Part shown: positions 52,383 to 61,329 of the stretch, piece by piece
How the letters are laid out: each line of letters begins with the position of its first letter
Position numbering within the stretch: the stretch's first letter is position 1
DNA from: Microbacterium sp. 4R-513
Lineage (GTDB): Bacteria > Actinomycetota > Actinomycetes > Actinomycetales > Microbacteriaceae
Assembly: GCF_011046485.1 (NCBI RefSeq)
Contig: NZ_CP049256.1
Coordinates: 124,001 to 188,000, forward strand
Direction: 5' to 3'
Length of the DNA: 64,000 bases
The notes under the pieces: model-generated
What the model was told of the DNA's origin: nothing
Databases searched by the model: none
The model's input: only the letters and a program-made list of their open reading frames with translations
Program-made: the position numbers and the translations under genes

Positions 52383-53264
52383 TCAGGGCCGGAGGGCCGT
52401 CGTGGCACGGTCGCGCAGCGTGAGGTCCGGGTGGGTCGCGGCCGCCCGCCAGCCGTCGGCGGTGAGGATGTCGCGGATGGGCGCCCCCTGCCATTCGCCG
52501 TGCTCGATCACGATCGTGCCTCCCGGATGGACCAGCCGCAGGCCGACATGGCTGAGGACCCGGACGACGTCGAGGCCGTCCTCACCGCCGTACAGCGCCG
52601 CCGGCGGATCGAACAGGCGCACCTCGGGGTCGCGCGGGATCGCGGCATCCGGGACGTACGGAGGGTTCGAGACGAGCACCGAGACCGTCCCGTCGAGGTC
52701 GGGGAACGCGTGCTCGAGGTCGGCGAGCGCGAGGCGGGCGTTCTCGGCCCCGACCTCGCGGAAGTTCTGCTCGGCCCAGGCGAAGGCCTCGGTCGACCTC
52801 TCGGCGGCGTACACGCGGGCGTGGGGCACTTCGGTCGCGAGAGCGAGGGCGATCGCGCCGCTTCCGGTTCCGAGATCCACCGCGATGGGAGAAGGGGATG
52901 CCGCGGCCCGCAGCGCGTCGATGCCGAGCTGCGCGACCATCTCGGTCTCGGGCCGCGGCACGAACACGCCCGGACCGACATGAAGCTCGAGGTGACGGAA
53001 GGGCGCGCGGCCGGTGAGGTGCTGGAGCGGCTCGCGGGTCGCGCGGCGCCGGACGAGTGCGTCGAGGCGCTCGACATCGTCCGGGGCGACACCGTCTCCG
53101 CGCAGCGCGCGCGCCTGGACCTCGCCGCGTCCTCCCCCGAGGACGTGGGCCGCGAGCAGCTCGGCATCCACCTGCGGGTCGGGCACGCCGGCTCGGGCGA
53201 GCGTCTCTGCGGCGGCTCGCAGGAGGCCGGAGAGCGGGGCGGAGGACGCAGGATCGGGCGACAT
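52383..53264 (-). CDS. prmC: Peptide chain release factor N(5)-glutamine methyltransferase
   Basis: A 293-residue SAM-dependent enzyme that methylates the Gln of the GGQ motif in release factors. The N-terminal helical domain ends in REPLQHLTGRAPFRHLELHVGPGVFVPRPETE, a strong family signature in segments. The methyltransferase domain has VDLGTGSGAIALALA and the catalytic VSNPPYVPD. Its substrate PrfA is encoded at 57.9 kb on the same strand but separated by the cysteine operon and other genes. A TAGGCT lies 9 nt before ATG 53264. Confidence 0.95.
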   Translation of the reverse strand: MSPDPASSAPLSGLLRAAAETLARAGVPDPQVDAELLAAHVLGGGRGEVQARALRGDGVAPDDVERLDALVRRRATREPLQHLTGRAPFRHLELHVGPGVFVPRPETEMVAQLGIDALRAAASPSPIAVDLGTGSGAIALALATEVPHARVYAAERSTEAFAWAEQNFREVGAENARLALADLEHAFPDLDGTVSVLVSNPPYVPDAAIPRDPEVRLFDPPAALYGGEDGLDVVRVLSHVGLRLVHPGGTIVIEHGEWQGAPIRDILTADGWRAAATHPDLTLRDRATTALRP

Positions 53265-53389
53265 GGCGCCCTCAGCCTACGTGCGGCCCCGCCGCGCCGT
53301 GCGCGGAGCGTCGGGGGCCCGCGGGAGCGCCCGCGCCGTGTCGCGCGAGCCCGGGCGTCACATGCCGTAATCCGCACGGGCCGCTCTCC

Positions 53390-53395
53390 TAGGCT
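53390..53395 (+). promoter_or_regulatory. Candidate -10 box of the cysK-cysK-cysE operon
   Basis: TAGGCT followed by a leader of about 68 nt that carries GAAAGG 10 nt before ATG 53470. Within the leader GGGTG and CGCCC can pair around a 6-nt loop. The rest of the 205-bp gap between prmC and cysK holds nothing else I recognise. Confidence 0.55.
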
Positions 53396-53469
53396 GATCC
53401 CCATCGGGTGCCGAGGCGCCCGCGCACGCATACCAGCCACACCCGACCTGATCGAAAGGCCGTCCGACA

Positions 53470-54408
53470 ATGCCCGGCATCCACTCCGACATCACGAGCG
53501 CGTTCGGCGACACCCCGCTCGTCCGCCTCAACCGCGTCACGGAAGGCCTGCCGGGCACGGTGCTCGCCAAGCTCGAGTTCTACAACCCCGCGTCGAGCGT
53601 CAAGGACCGCCTGGGCATCGCGATCGTGGACGCCGCAGAGGCATCCGGTCAGCTGCAGCCCGGCGGGACGATCGTCGAGGCGACGAGCGGGAACACGGGC
53701 ATCGCCCTCGCGATGGTCGGCGCGGCACGCGGCTACAAGGTCATCCTCGCGATGCCGTCGTCGATGTCGGTCGAGCGCCGGATCCTGCTCAAGGCGTACG
53801 GCGCCGAGCTGATCCTCACCGACCCCGCCGGCGGCATGAAGGGCGCCGTCGCCAAGGCCGAGGAGATCGTCGCCGAGACCCCCGGCGCGGTCCTCGCCCG
53901 CCAGTTCGAGAACGAGGCGAACCCGGCCATCCACCGCAAGACCACGGCCGAGGAGATCCTGCGCGACACCGACGGCAAGGTGGACTACTTCGTCGCGGGC
54001 ATCGGCACGGGCGGGACGATCACGGGCGTGGGTCAGGTGCTCAAGGAGCGCGTTCCCGAGGCGAAGGTCGTCGCCGTCGAGCCGGCCGACTCGCCGCTGC
54101 TCACCAAGGGCACCCCCGGACCCCACAAGATCCAGGGCATCGGGCCGAACTTCATCCCCGCGATCCTCGACCAGGGCGTCATCGACGAGGTCGTCGATGT
54201 CGAGCTCGACGACGCCCTGCGCGTCGCGCGCGAGGTCGGCACGAGCGAGGGCATCCTCGTCGGCATCTCGAGCGGCGCCGCAATCTGGGCGGCGCTGCAG
54301 GTGGCGGCGCGCCCCGAGGCGGCGGGCAAGAATATCGTTGTCGTGGTGCCCTCGTTCGGAGAGCGCTACCTCTCGACGGTGCTGTACGAAGACCTGCGAG
54401 AGGGCTGA
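53470..54408 (+). CDS. cysK: Cysteine synthase A (O-acetylserine sulfhydrylase), first copy
   Basis: A 312-residue PLP enzyme making cysteine from O-acetylserine and sulfide. The catalytic Lys is in [11 protein letters not shown], the substrate loop in [10 protein letters not shown], and the PLP phosphate loop in [21 protein letters not shown] and [12 protein letters not shown] follow. It is the first of two cysK genes in tandem, sharing 17 of the first 20 residues and all motifs with the second. The promoter and leader lie immediately upstream. Confidence 0.95.
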   Translation: MPGIHSDITSAFGDTPLVRLNRVTEGLPGTVLAKLEFYNPASSVKDRLGIAIVDAAEASGQLQPGGTIVEATSGNTGIALAMVGAARGYKVILAMPSSMSVERRILLKAYGAELILTDPAGGMKGAVAKAEEIVAETPGAVLARQFENEANPAIHRKTTAEEILRDTDGKVDYFVAGIGTGGTITGVGQVLKERVPEAKVVAVEPADSPLLTKGTPGPHKIQGIGPNFIPAILDQGVIDEVVDVELDDALRVAREVGTSEGILVGISSGAAIWAALQVAARPEAAGKNIVVVVPSFGERYLSTVLYEDLREG

Positions 54409-54434
54409 ACCGCTCCATCGTCGAGAGAAGCCTC

Positions 54435-55388
54435 GTGCCCCGCATCCACGCCGACATCACGACCGCCTTCGGCGACACCCCGCTCGTGCGCCTCAACCGT
54501 CTGACGGAGGGCCTCGGCGCGGAGGTGCTCGCGAAGCTCGAGTTCTACAACCCGGGCTCTTCGGTCAAGGACCGTCTGGGCTTCGCCCTGATCGAGGCGG
54601 CCGAGGCATCGGGTGAGCTCCGGCCCGGCGGCACGATCGTCGAGTCGACGAGCGGGAACACCGGCATCGCGCTGGCTCTCATCGGCGCGGCGCGCGGCTA
54701 CAAGGTCATCCTCACGATGCCGGCCTCGATGTCGAAGGAGCGCCGGACGCTGCTGAAGGCGTACGGGGCCGAACTCGTCCTCACCGACCCCTATAAGGGC
54801 ATGACCGAGGCGGTGGACACCGCGAAGCGGATCGTGGCCGAGACCCCCGGCGCGATCCTCGCGCGCCAGTTCGACCACCCCGCCAACGCCGAGATCCACC
54901 GCCGCACGACGGCCGAGGAGATCTGGCGCGACACCGACGGCCGCATCGACTGGTTCGTCGCGGGGTCCGGCACGGGCGGCACGATCACCGGGGTGGCGCA
55001 GGTGCTCAAGGAGCGCAACCCGGCACTGCGGGCCGTGCTCGTCGAGCCGAAGGACTCCCCCGTGCTGACGGAGGGCAGGGCTGGCGGCCATCGCATCCAG
55101 GGGATCGGCCCGAACTTCGTCCCCGAGGTGCTCGACCGCAGCATCGTGGACGAGATCTTCGATGTCGAGTTCGACGACGCCATCGACGTCGCGCGCCGGC
55201 TGGCGACCGAGGAGGGCATCCTCGGCGGGATGTCGGCAGGAGCCGCCGTCTGGGCGGCGCTGCAGATCGCCGCGCGACCGGGGGCGGACGGTCAGCGGAT
55301 CGTCGTGATCATCCCCGACTCCGGCGAGCGCTACTTGTCGACGGCGCTCTACGAGCACCTGCGCGAGCCCGAGGCGGCGAAGTCGTGA
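54435..55388 (+). CDS. cysK: Cysteine synthase A, second copy
   Basis: A 317-residue second O-acetylserine sulfhydrylase, 26 nt after the first. Motifs are [11 protein letters not shown] with the PLP Lys, [20 protein letters not shown] and [13 protein letters not shown]. Differences concentrate in the region after the substrate loop ([16 protein letters not shown] against [16 protein letters not shown]) and at the C-terminus, which is longer (REPEAAKS). Both copies appear intact, so they may differ in regulation or sulfur donor. Start GTG 54435 has GAGAG about 9 nt upstream. The stop overlaps the cysE start. Confidence 0.93.
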   Translation: MPRIHADITTAFGDTPLVRLNRLTEGLGAEVLAKLEFYNPGSSVKDRLGFALIEAAEASGELRPGGTIVESTSGNTGIALALIGAARGYKVILTMPASMSKERRTLLKAYGAELVLTDPYKGMTEAVDTAKRIVAETPGAILARQFDHPANAEIHRRTTAEEIWRDTDGRIDWFVAGSGTGGTITGVAQVLKERNPALRAVLVEPKDSPVLTEGRAGGHRIQGIGPNFVPEVLDRSIVDEIFDVEFDDAIDVARRLATEEGILGGMSAGAAVWAALQIAARPGADGQRIVVIIPDSGERYLSTALYEHLREPEAAKS

Positions 55389-55963
55389 TCGCGGCGGGCA
55401 TCGTCGGCCGGGTCCGGGAAGATCTCGTCGCGGCCAAACTGCGGGACCCCGCCGCGCGCAGCGGCCTCGAGATCGCGCTCCTGTACCCGGGGCTCCACGC
55501 CATCTGGGCGCACCGCGTCGACCACTGGCTCTGGCAGCGCGGCTTCCGCTTCCTCGCGCGGGCCGGGTCGCAGATCACGCGCTGGATCACGGGGATCGAG
55601 ATCCACCCCGGCGCCACGATCGGCCGCAGGTTCTTCATCGATCACGGGATGGGCGTCGTCATCGGCGAGACGGCCGAGGTCGGCGACGACGTGATGCTGT
55701 ACCACGGCGTCACGCTGGGCGGCCGCACGCGGGACGGCGGCAAGCGCCACCCGACGCTCGGCGACGGGGTCGCGGTCGGTGCGGGCGCGAAGGTGCTCGG
55801 ACCCATCACGATCGGCGCGGGATCGGTCATCGGCGCGAACGCCGTCGTGACGAAGGATGCCCCGGCCGACAGCGTCCTCGTCGGCATCCCGGCGAAGCCC
55901 CGCGCCCGGCGCGACGGAGAAGACACCCGGGCGCTGCTGACGGCCCCGGAGTACCACATCTAG
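55385..55963 (+). CDS. cysE: Serine O-acetyltransferase
   Basis: A 192-residue enzyme making O-acetylserine, the substrate of the two genes before it. The N-terminal helical part is short, as in other Gram-positive enzymes. The left-handed beta helix is seen in [44 protein letters not shown] (its start and end), with active-site His residues. It ends in EYHI, and a C-terminal Ile is the residue that inserts in the CysK active site in the cysteine synthase complex. GTGA overlap with cysK indicates coupled translation. Confidence 0.94.
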   Translation: MIAAGIVGRVREDLVAAKLRDPAARSGLEIALLYPGLHAIWAHRVDHWLWQRGFRFLARAGSQITRWITGIEIHPGATIGRRFFIDHGMGVVIGETAEVGDDVMLYHGVTLGGRTRDGGKRHPTLGDGVAVGAGAKVLGPITIGAGSVIGANAVVTKDAPADSVLVGIPAKPRARRDGEDTRALLTAPEYHI

Positions 55964-56016
55964 CGACGGCTCCGGCGGCTTCCGGCGATCCGGCCCCGCT
56001 CCCGCTCTGCCGCTCG

Positions 56017-56583
56017 TCAGTCGCCTGTCGTCAGCTGCGCGAGCCAGGCGTCCACCTCGCGCTGACCCGACAGCCGCAGGATGGGCCAGCCCGCCTCAGC
56101 GCGCTCGCGCCAGCCGCCGCGGATCGGGGCGTACTGCGTCCACGACCACACCATGATGTTGGCGTCGGGATCCAGCCGCACCCACGACGTCGGCCGCTCG
56201 CGGTTGCCGTGCCACAGCTCCTGCCGGAGGATGCCGCGTCGCAGCGTGCGCCAGATGATCCGCCGCATGACCACCGACCGCGGATGGTCGAGCCACACGA
56301 CGGTGTCCGGACCGTCCGGACTGCCCGGGTCGAGCATCCCGTCGAGCCTCGACAGCCAGTTGCCGTCGACGACCCACGCGTGCGGGTGAGCGGCGAGGAA
56401 CTCGCGCACGATTCCACGCGCCTCGGCGAGATCGCGGAACGTCCAGTCCGCGTCCCAGAAGACGGCGTCGAGCTCCAGCCTCGGGAGGTCCAGGACGTCG
56501 GCCACCTTCGCGGCCAGGCTCGACTTGCCGGAGCCCGAGACGCCGACGACGCGGATGCGGCGGGGCCGGTCGGGCAGAGGCAT
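56017..56583 (-). CDS. P-loop kinase-like protein (topology modulation/adenylate kinase-like)
   Basis: A 188-residue nucleotide-binding protein. Walker A VGVSGSGKSS is at about residues 13-22, then LPRLELDAVFWDADW, WVVDGNWLSRLD and TVVWLDHPRSVVMRRIIWRTLRR, a pattern typical of the FlaR/DNA topology modulation family. The C-terminal half has RPTSWVRLDP. The substrate is unknown. ATG 56583 follows TAGGGT by 6 nt. It is convergent with cysE and adjoins a hydrolase gene upstream on the same strand. Confidence 0.8.
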   Translation of the reverse strand: MPLPDRPRRIRVVGVSGSGKSSLAAKVADVLDLPRLELDAVFWDADWTFRDLAEARGIVREFLAAHPHAWVVDGNWLSRLDGMLDPGSPDGPDTVVWLDHPRSVVMRRIIWRTLRRGILRQELWHGNRERPTSWVRLDPDANIMVWSWTQYAPIRGGWRERAEAGWPILRLSGQREVDAWLAQLTTGD

Positions 56584-56589
56584 CCCTCC

Positions 56590-56595
56590 ACCCTA
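56590..56595 (-). promoter_or_regulatory. -10 box of the P-loop kinase gene (leaderless)
   Basis: TAGGGT on the minus strand, 6 nt before ATG 56583. It lies in the 31-bp gap to the hydrolase gene, so the kinase gene has its own promoter. Confidence 0.55.
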
Positions 56596-56614
56596 GAGGC
56601 GGGCGGAACAGCCC

Positions 56615-57445
56615 TCAGATCCCGGCGCGGTCGAGCCAGTCGGCCAGGAGCGCGGCCACGAGCGCCGGCCTCTCGTGCGGCAGGGCGTGCCCCGCATCGG
56701 CGACGGTCGCCACGGTGGCGTGCGGGCAGCGGTCGGCGAGCCGCTGCTGGCGGTGCCAGCCGACGTACCGGTCCTGCCGGGCCGCGACGATCAGGACGGG
56801 CGCGGTGATGACGACCCGGTCCGGGTCGATCGCGTGCGGTCCCGCCCCGATGGCCCGTTCGAGCGTGTCGTCGTCGACCTCGCCCGTCGCCGGCACGACG
56901 TCGCGCCGGAACCGGTCGAGCGTGTCGGCCGTCCGCACGACGAAGTACCCCTCGAACTCCTCCCGCTCCCGCTCGTCGAGGTCGGCGCCGACGCCGTCGT
57001 CGCGCACGACGCTGCCCGCGGCCGCGGTGTCCCACGGCCCGGGGATGACCGGGCACAGCACCGCGACGCCCGCCGTGCGGGACGGATGCCTCGCCGCGAG
57101 GGCGCGGGCGAGATGCCCGCCGTAGGAGTGGCCGAGGAGGAGGAACGACCCGGTCTCGGCCTCGGCCTGCAGCACGAGGTCGAGGAGGTCGAGCACGGCA
57201 TCCGGCGAGGCGACGTCGGACGACGGGCGCGATTCGCCGTGACCCGGGAGATCCGCATAGATCCGGCGGATCGCCCGGTCCTCGAGCATGGGCTCGAGGA
57301 AGCCGCGCACCTCCCGACGACTCGAATACGCGCCGTGCAGCGCAAGAAGGGGGATGCCGTCGCCGTGCACTTCGTAGGCGATCGACGCGGACGAACTGGC
57401 CGAGACGCGGCGCGTCGGCGGATCAGCGAGGGCGAGGGGAGCCAT
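56615..57445 (-). CDS. Alpha/beta hydrolase
   Basis: A 276-residue alpha/beta-hydrolase. The oxyanion stretch is IPLLALHGAYSSRREVRGFL, the nucleophile elbow LLLGHSYGGHLARALAAR with the catalytic Ser, the acid in VLIVAARQDRYVGW, and the His in VADAGHALPHERP. Between the elbow and the acid is a cap of about 80 residues rich in charged residues. No signal peptide; substrate unknown. The start is 3 nt from the upstream membrane protein stop, so the two genes are probably cotranscribed. Confidence 0.9.
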   Translation of the reverse strand: MAPLALADPPTRRVSASSSASIAYEVHGDGIPLLALHGAYSSRREVRGFLEPMLEDRAIRRIYADLPGHGESRPSSDVASPDAVLDLLDLVLQAEAETGSFLLLGHSYGGHLARALAARHPSRTAGVAVLCPVIPGPWDTAAAGSVVRDDGVGADLDEREREEFEGYFVVRTADTLDRFRRDVVPATGEVDDDTLERAIGAGPHAIDPDRVVITAPVLIVAARQDRYVGWHRQQRLADRCPHATVATVADAGHALPHERPALVAALLADWLDRAGI

Positions 57446-57448
57446 CCG

Positions 57449-57850
57449 TCACGAGCCCCTGCGCTCGGCGGCCTTCTTCTTGAGGAACAGCGGGGGCAGC
57501 AGCCAGGACGCGAGCGCGGTGACCAGCCAGACGATCAGGGTGCCGATGATCCACGCCACGGGTCCATCGACGCCGATGCCGGCCGCCGGGATCAGCACCG
57601 CGATGAGGAGCGCGACGAACGTCGAGATCAGACCGATCCCGCCGATGAGGGCCTCGGCATGCCGTCGGGTGACCTTGAGCAGCCACGGGGCCAGGATGCT
57701 CTGCAGCACGGCGAAGATCACGACCGCCAGGAGGATCCCCCACCAGTCGTCCCAGTGCAGGTAGAACCGGGGCAGGATGAGGTCTGCAGCGACGAGCCCG
57801 ACGAAGGCCGACACGAGGAAGATCGCCGCGCGGATCAAGAACGTGATCAC
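57449..57850 (-). CDS. Phage holin family-type membrane protein (four helices)
   Basis: A 133-residue protein with four hydrophobic segments (IRAAIFLVSAFVGLVAADLI, WWGILLAVVIFAVLQSILAPWLL, IGLISTFVALLIAVLIPAAG, AWIIGTLIVWLVTALASWLLPPLFL) and a basic tail (KKKAAERRGS). The pattern matches the PF04020 family named for a phage holin, but chromosomal copies are widespread and nothing here is phage. Start GTG 57850 follows TACCCT by 6 nt. Confidence 0.78.
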   Translation of the reverse strand: MITFLIRAAIFLVSAFVGLVAADLILPRFYLHWDDWWGILLAVVIFAVLQSILAPWLLKVTRRHAEALIGGIGLISTFVALLIAVLIPAAGIGVDGPVAWIIGTLIVWLVTALASWLLPPLFLKKKAAERRGS

Positions 57851-57856
57851 GCGCTC

Positions 57857-57862
57857 AGGGTA
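57857..57862 (-). promoter_or_regulatory. -10 box of the holin-family gene (leaderless)
   Basis: TACCCT on the minus strand, 6 nt before GTG 57850. Confidence 0.55.
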
Positions 57863-57922
57863 GGCGAGCGGGGCCGCCGACGAGCGGCGCTATCGCCCAC
57901 GAGTGGTGAGAGGGCCGGGCGC

Positions 57923-59002
57923 TCAGTCGTCGGCGCCGAGGGCGGCGAGCCGCGCCTCCTCGTCGGCCTGGATCGCCGACTCGATGATGGGCTCGAGGGC
58001 GCCGTCCATCACCTGATCGAGGTTGTACGCCTTGTACCCGGTGCGGTGGTCCGCGATGCGGTTCTCGGGGAAGTTGTAGGTGCGGATGCGCTCGGAGCGG
58101 TCCATGCCGCGGATCTGCGAGCGACGGGCGTCGGATGCCGCGGCATCCAGCTCCTCCTGCTGCTTCGCGAGCAGACGGGCCCGCAGCACGCGCATGCCCG
58201 CCTCGCGGTTCTGCAGCTGCGACTTCTCGTTCTGCATCGAGACGACGATCCCCGTCGGGACGTGCGTGATCCGCACGGCGGAGTCGGTCGTGTTGACCGA
58301 CTGGCCACCCGGGCCCGACGAGCGGAAGACGTCGATCTTCAGGTCGTTCGGGTCGATCTGGATCTCTTCCGGCTCGTCCACCTCGGGGAAGACGAGGACG
58401 CCCGTCGTCGAGGTGTGGATGCGTCCCTGCGATTCGGTCGCCGGCACGCGCTGCACGCGATGCACGCCGCCCTCGTACTTGAGGTGCGCCCACACGCCCT
58501 GCGCGGGGTCGGAGCTGGAGCCCTTGATCGCGACCTGGACGTCCTTGTAGCCGCCGAGGTCGGACTCGTTGCGCTCGAGCAGCTCGGTCTTCCAGCCCTT
58601 CGACGCCGCGTACTGCAGGTACATCCGCAGCAGGTCGGCGGCGAAGAGCGCCGACTCGGCGCCGCCCTCGCCCTGCTTGATCTCCATGATGACGTCGCGG
58701 GCGTCGTCAGGGTCGCGCGGGATCAGGAGGCGCCGCAGCCGCTCCTGCGCCTGCGCGAGCTGCTCCTCGAGCACGGGCACCTCGTCGGCGAACGCGTCGT
58801 CCTCTTTGGCGAGCTCGCGTGCGGCATCGAGATCATCGGAGGCCGCGAGCCACGCGTCGTGGGCCGCGACGATCCGCGACAGCTCCGCGTAGCGTCGGTT
58901 GACGCGCTTCGCACGGGCGGCGTCGGCGTGCACAGCGGGGTCGGAGAGCTCCTCCTGAACCGCCCTGTGCTCGTCGATCAGCCCTTTGACGGACTCGAAC
59001 AC
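57923..59002 (-). CDS. prfA: Peptide chain release factor 1
   Basis: A 359-residue RF1 recognising UAA and UAG. The stop-codon tripeptide PAT is seen in [18 protein letters not shown], and the peptidyl-tRNA hydrolysis motif GGQ in [20 protein letters not shown]. Domain 1 is a long helical region ([17 protein letters not shown]). The GTG start has GAAGG 6 nt upstream, part of a palindrome that separates it from rho. It lies downstream of rho on the same strand. Confidence 0.97.
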   Translation of the reverse strand: MFESVKGLIDEHRAVQEELSDPAVHADAARAKRVNRRYAELSRIVAAHDAWLAASDDLDAARELAKEDDAFADEVPVLEEQLAQAQERLRRLLIPRDPDDARDVIMEIKQGEGGAESALFAADLLRMYLQYAASKGWKTELLERNESDLGGYKDVQVAIKGSSSDPAQGVWAHLKYEGGVHRVQRVPATESQGRIHTSTTGVLVFPEVDEPEEIQIDPNDLKIDVFRSSGPGGQSVNTTDSAVRITHVPTGIVVSMQNEKSQLQNREAGMRVLRARLLAKQQEELDAAASDARRSQIRGMDRSERIRTYNFPENRIADHRTGYKAYNLDQVMDGALEPIIESAIQADEEARLAALGADD

Positions 59003-59005
59003 TAC

Positions 59006-59022
59006 GAGCCTTCGACAGGCTC
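59006..59022. repeat. REP-like palindrome between rho and prfA
   Basis: GAGCCT-TCGAC-AGGCTC is a perfect 6-bp hairpin. The sequence CTTCGACAGGCTCAGG resembles a palindromic motif that I recall as common between genes in actinobacteria; a degenerate second copy (GTCCGACAGACTCAG, 59042-59056) follows and runs into the rho stop codon. Confidence 0.55.
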
Positions 59023-59052
59023 AGGGGCCGACATCGTCACGGTCCGACAGAC

Positions 59053-61149
59053 TCAGCGGATGCTGTTGTCGTGCGCGTGGCTGTGCCCGCCGCCGTGCGC
59101 GGGAGTCGGGATCGACTTCTGCATCTGCACGAGGAACTCGACGTTCGACTGGGTCTCCTTGAGCTTGCCGAGCACGACCTCGAGGGCCTGCTGCGGGTCG
59201 AGGCCCGCGAGCGCGCGACGGAGCTTCCAGGTGATCTTGACCTCGTCGGGGCTCAGCAGCATCTCCTCGCGGCGGGTGCTCGACGCGTTGACGTCGACAG
59301 CCGGGAAGATGCGCTTGTCGGCGAGCTGGCGGCTGAGGCGCAGCTCGCTGTTGCCCGTGCCCTTGAACTCCTCGAAGATGACGTCGTCCATCTTGGAGCC
59401 GGTCTCGACGAGCGCCGTCGCGAGGATCGTGAGCGATCCGCCGTTCTCGATGTTGCGCGCAGCGCCGAAGAAGCGCTTCGGCGGGTAGAGCGCCGACGCG
59501 TCGACGCCGCCCGTCAGGACGCGACCCGAGGTGGGCGCCGAGATGTTGTAGGCGCGGCCGAGTCGGGTGATCGAGTCGAGCAGCACGACGACGTCGCGGC
59601 CGAGCTCGACGAGGCGCTTCGCGCGCTCGATGGCGAGCTCGGCGACCGTCGTGTGGTCTTCGGCGGGACGGTCGAAGGTCGAGGCGATGACCTCGCCGCG
59701 CACCGTGCGCTGCATGTCGGTGACCTCTTCGGGGCGCTCGTCGACGAGCACGACCATGAGGTGGACCTCGGGGTTGTTGATCGCGATGGCGTTCGCGATC
59801 TGCTGCAGGACGATCGTCTTGCCGGCCTTGGGCGGTGCGACGATGAGGCCGCGCTGACCCTTGCCGATGGGCGCCACGAGGTCGATGATGCGCTGCGTGA
59901 GCTTCTCAGGCGCCGTCTCGAGACGCAGACGCTCCTGCGGGTAGAGCGGCGTGAGCTTGCCGAACTCGACGCGCGTCGCCGCGTCGTCGACCGACAGGCC
60001 GTTGACCGAGTCGACCTTGACGAGCGCGTTGTACTTCTGGCGGCTCGACTGCTCGCCCTCGCGAGGCTGCTTGATCGCGCCGACGACGGCGTCGCCCTTG
60101 CGGAGGTTGTACTTCTTGACCTGGCCGAGCGAAACGTAGACGTCGCTCGTGCCCGGGAGGTAGCCCGTCGTGCGGACGAACGCGTAGTTGTCGAGGACGT
60201 CGAGGATGCCGGCGATCGGGATCAGGACGTCGTCCTCGCCGATCTCGGTCTCGAACTCGTCCCCCGTGGTCTGGCCGCGGCGCTTGTTGCGCTGGCGGTT
60301 GCGCCCGGCGCCCTGGCCCTGCTCGTCGTCCTGCTCGGCGGGCTGCGGAGCTGCGGCTGCGGCCTGGGCACCCTGGGCGTTCTGGTCCTTCGGCGCCTGA
60401 CCGTTGCCCTGGCCGCCGTTCTGATTGCGGTTGCGGTTGCGGTTGCGCGAACGGCTGCGCGAGCGCGACGGGGTCTCTTCACCCGAGGACTCGGTTCCGG
60501 ATGCCTCGCCCTCGGCGCCCTGCGCCTCGTCGGAGGTCTGGTCGGCTTCGGCCGACTCGCCCTGCTCGGCGGCTTCGGCCGGCTGCTCGGCCTCGGCCGG
60601 CGCCTCGACGGGAGCCTCCTCGGCGGTCTGGGCAGGAGCGTCGGTCGCGGTTTCGGCCGGCGTCTCGGCAGCGGCGGGTTCGGCGGCGGCTTCTGCAGCG
60701 GCGGCCTCGGCAGCGGCGGCAGCCGCAGCGTCGGCGTCGGCCTTCGCGCCGGTGCTCTTCGCGCGGCGGGGGGCGCGCTTGCGCGGGGCCTTCTCGACCG
60801 CCGCGGGCTCGGCCGGGGCCTCGGGCTCGGCCGGGGCCTCGGGCTCGGCCGGCGTCTCCGCCTGAGCCTCGGGCTCGGCGGGCACCTCGACCTCGGCGGG
60901 CGCCTCGGCCTGAGCCTCGGGCTCGGCCGGCGCCTCGACGGCCTCGGGCTCGGCCGGCGCGTCAGCGTCCTCGACGTCCTCGGCGGCGGGCTCGTCGGCC
61001 TGCTCGGCGGGCTCGACCGGCGCCTCGACGGCGGCCTCGGCGGTGTCGGCGACGGTCTCGCCGGCGGTCACGTTCTCGACGCCCTCGGGCGCTTCGGTGC
61101 GCTCCTCGGCAGGCGTGTCGACGTTGTGGATCTCGGAGATGGACTCCAC
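59053..61149 (-). CDS. rho: Transcription termination factor Rho
   Basis: A 698-residue Rho. The first 270 residues are an insertion typical of actinobacteria: an acidic Ala/Glu/Pro region with repeats of AEPEA and AEAPAE, then an RNRNRNRNQN basic-polar stretch. The RNA-binding cold-shock-like domain follows (ILDVLDNYAFVRTTGYLPGTSDVYVS). The ATPase core has LIVAPPKAGKTIVL (P-loop), LMVVLVDERPEEVTDM and VVVLLDSITRLGRAYN. Start GTG 61149 is supported by AAGGGAG 7 nt upstream; the frame continues 14 codons further without a signal. Confidence 0.95.
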   Translation of the reverse strand: MESISEIHNVDTPAEERTEAPEGVENVTAGETVADTAEAAVEAPVEPAEQADEPAAEDVEDADAPAEPEAVEAPAEPEAQAEAPAEVEVPAEPEAQAETPAEPEAPAEPEAPAEPAAVEKAPRKRAPRRAKSTGAKADADAAAAAAAEAAAAEAAAEPAAAETPAETATDAPAQTAEEAPVEAPAEAEQPAEAAEQGESAEADQTSDEAQGAEGEASGTESSGEETPSRSRSRSRNRNRNRNQNGGQGNGQAPKDQNAQGAQAAAAAPQPAEQDDEQGQGAGRNRQRNKRRGQTTGDEFETEIGEDDVLIPIAGILDVLDNYAFVRTTGYLPGTSDVYVSLGQVKKYNLRKGDAVVGAIKQPREGEQSSRQKYNALVKVDSVNGLSVDDAATRVEFGKLTPLYPQERLRLETAPEKLTQRIIDLVAPIGKGQRGLIVAPPKAGKTIVLQQIANAIAINNPEVHLMVVLVDERPEEVTDMQRTVRGEVIASTFDRPAEDHTTVAELAIERAKRLVELGRDVVVLLDSITRLGRAYNISAPTSGRVLTGGVDASALYPPKRFFGAARNIENGGSLTILATALVETGSKMDDVIFEEFKGTGNSELRLSRQLADKRIFPAVDVNASSTRREEMLLSPDEVKITWKLRRALAGLDPQQALEVVLGKLKETQSNVEFLVQMQKSIPTPAHGGGHSHAHDNSIR

Positions 61150-61208
61150 GAGTTCTCCCTTGTGAAACGAATGGAATATGCACGACGGCACAGTCGCCGC
61201 GCGCGGCG

Positions 61209-61229
61209 GAAAAATCAGCCCGCGCGGGC
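61209..61229 (-). terminator. Candidate terminator after thrB
   Basis: On the minus strand GCCC-GCGC-GGGC (61229-61218) followed by TGATTTTTC. The stem is short (4 bp) but the U-tract is good. The surrounding 180-bp gap between thrB and rho must also hold the rho promoter, which I could not identify. Confidence 0.45.
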
Positions 61230-61329
61230 CTGGATGGACTGCTCAGACAACCGGGTGGCCGCTCAGCGGTCGATCAGGCGGGGATGTGCCAGGGTTTCGC
61301 AGAATGCGACGGAGGCCAGATTCACGTGC

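Noticed and set aside
53389..54126. Open frame antisense to cysK
   Set aside because: No start signal or homology; the plus-strand enzyme is certain.
57449..57850. Prophage remnant suggested by the holin-family name
   Set aside because: The family is common on chromosomes and no phage gene, integrase or attachment site is near.
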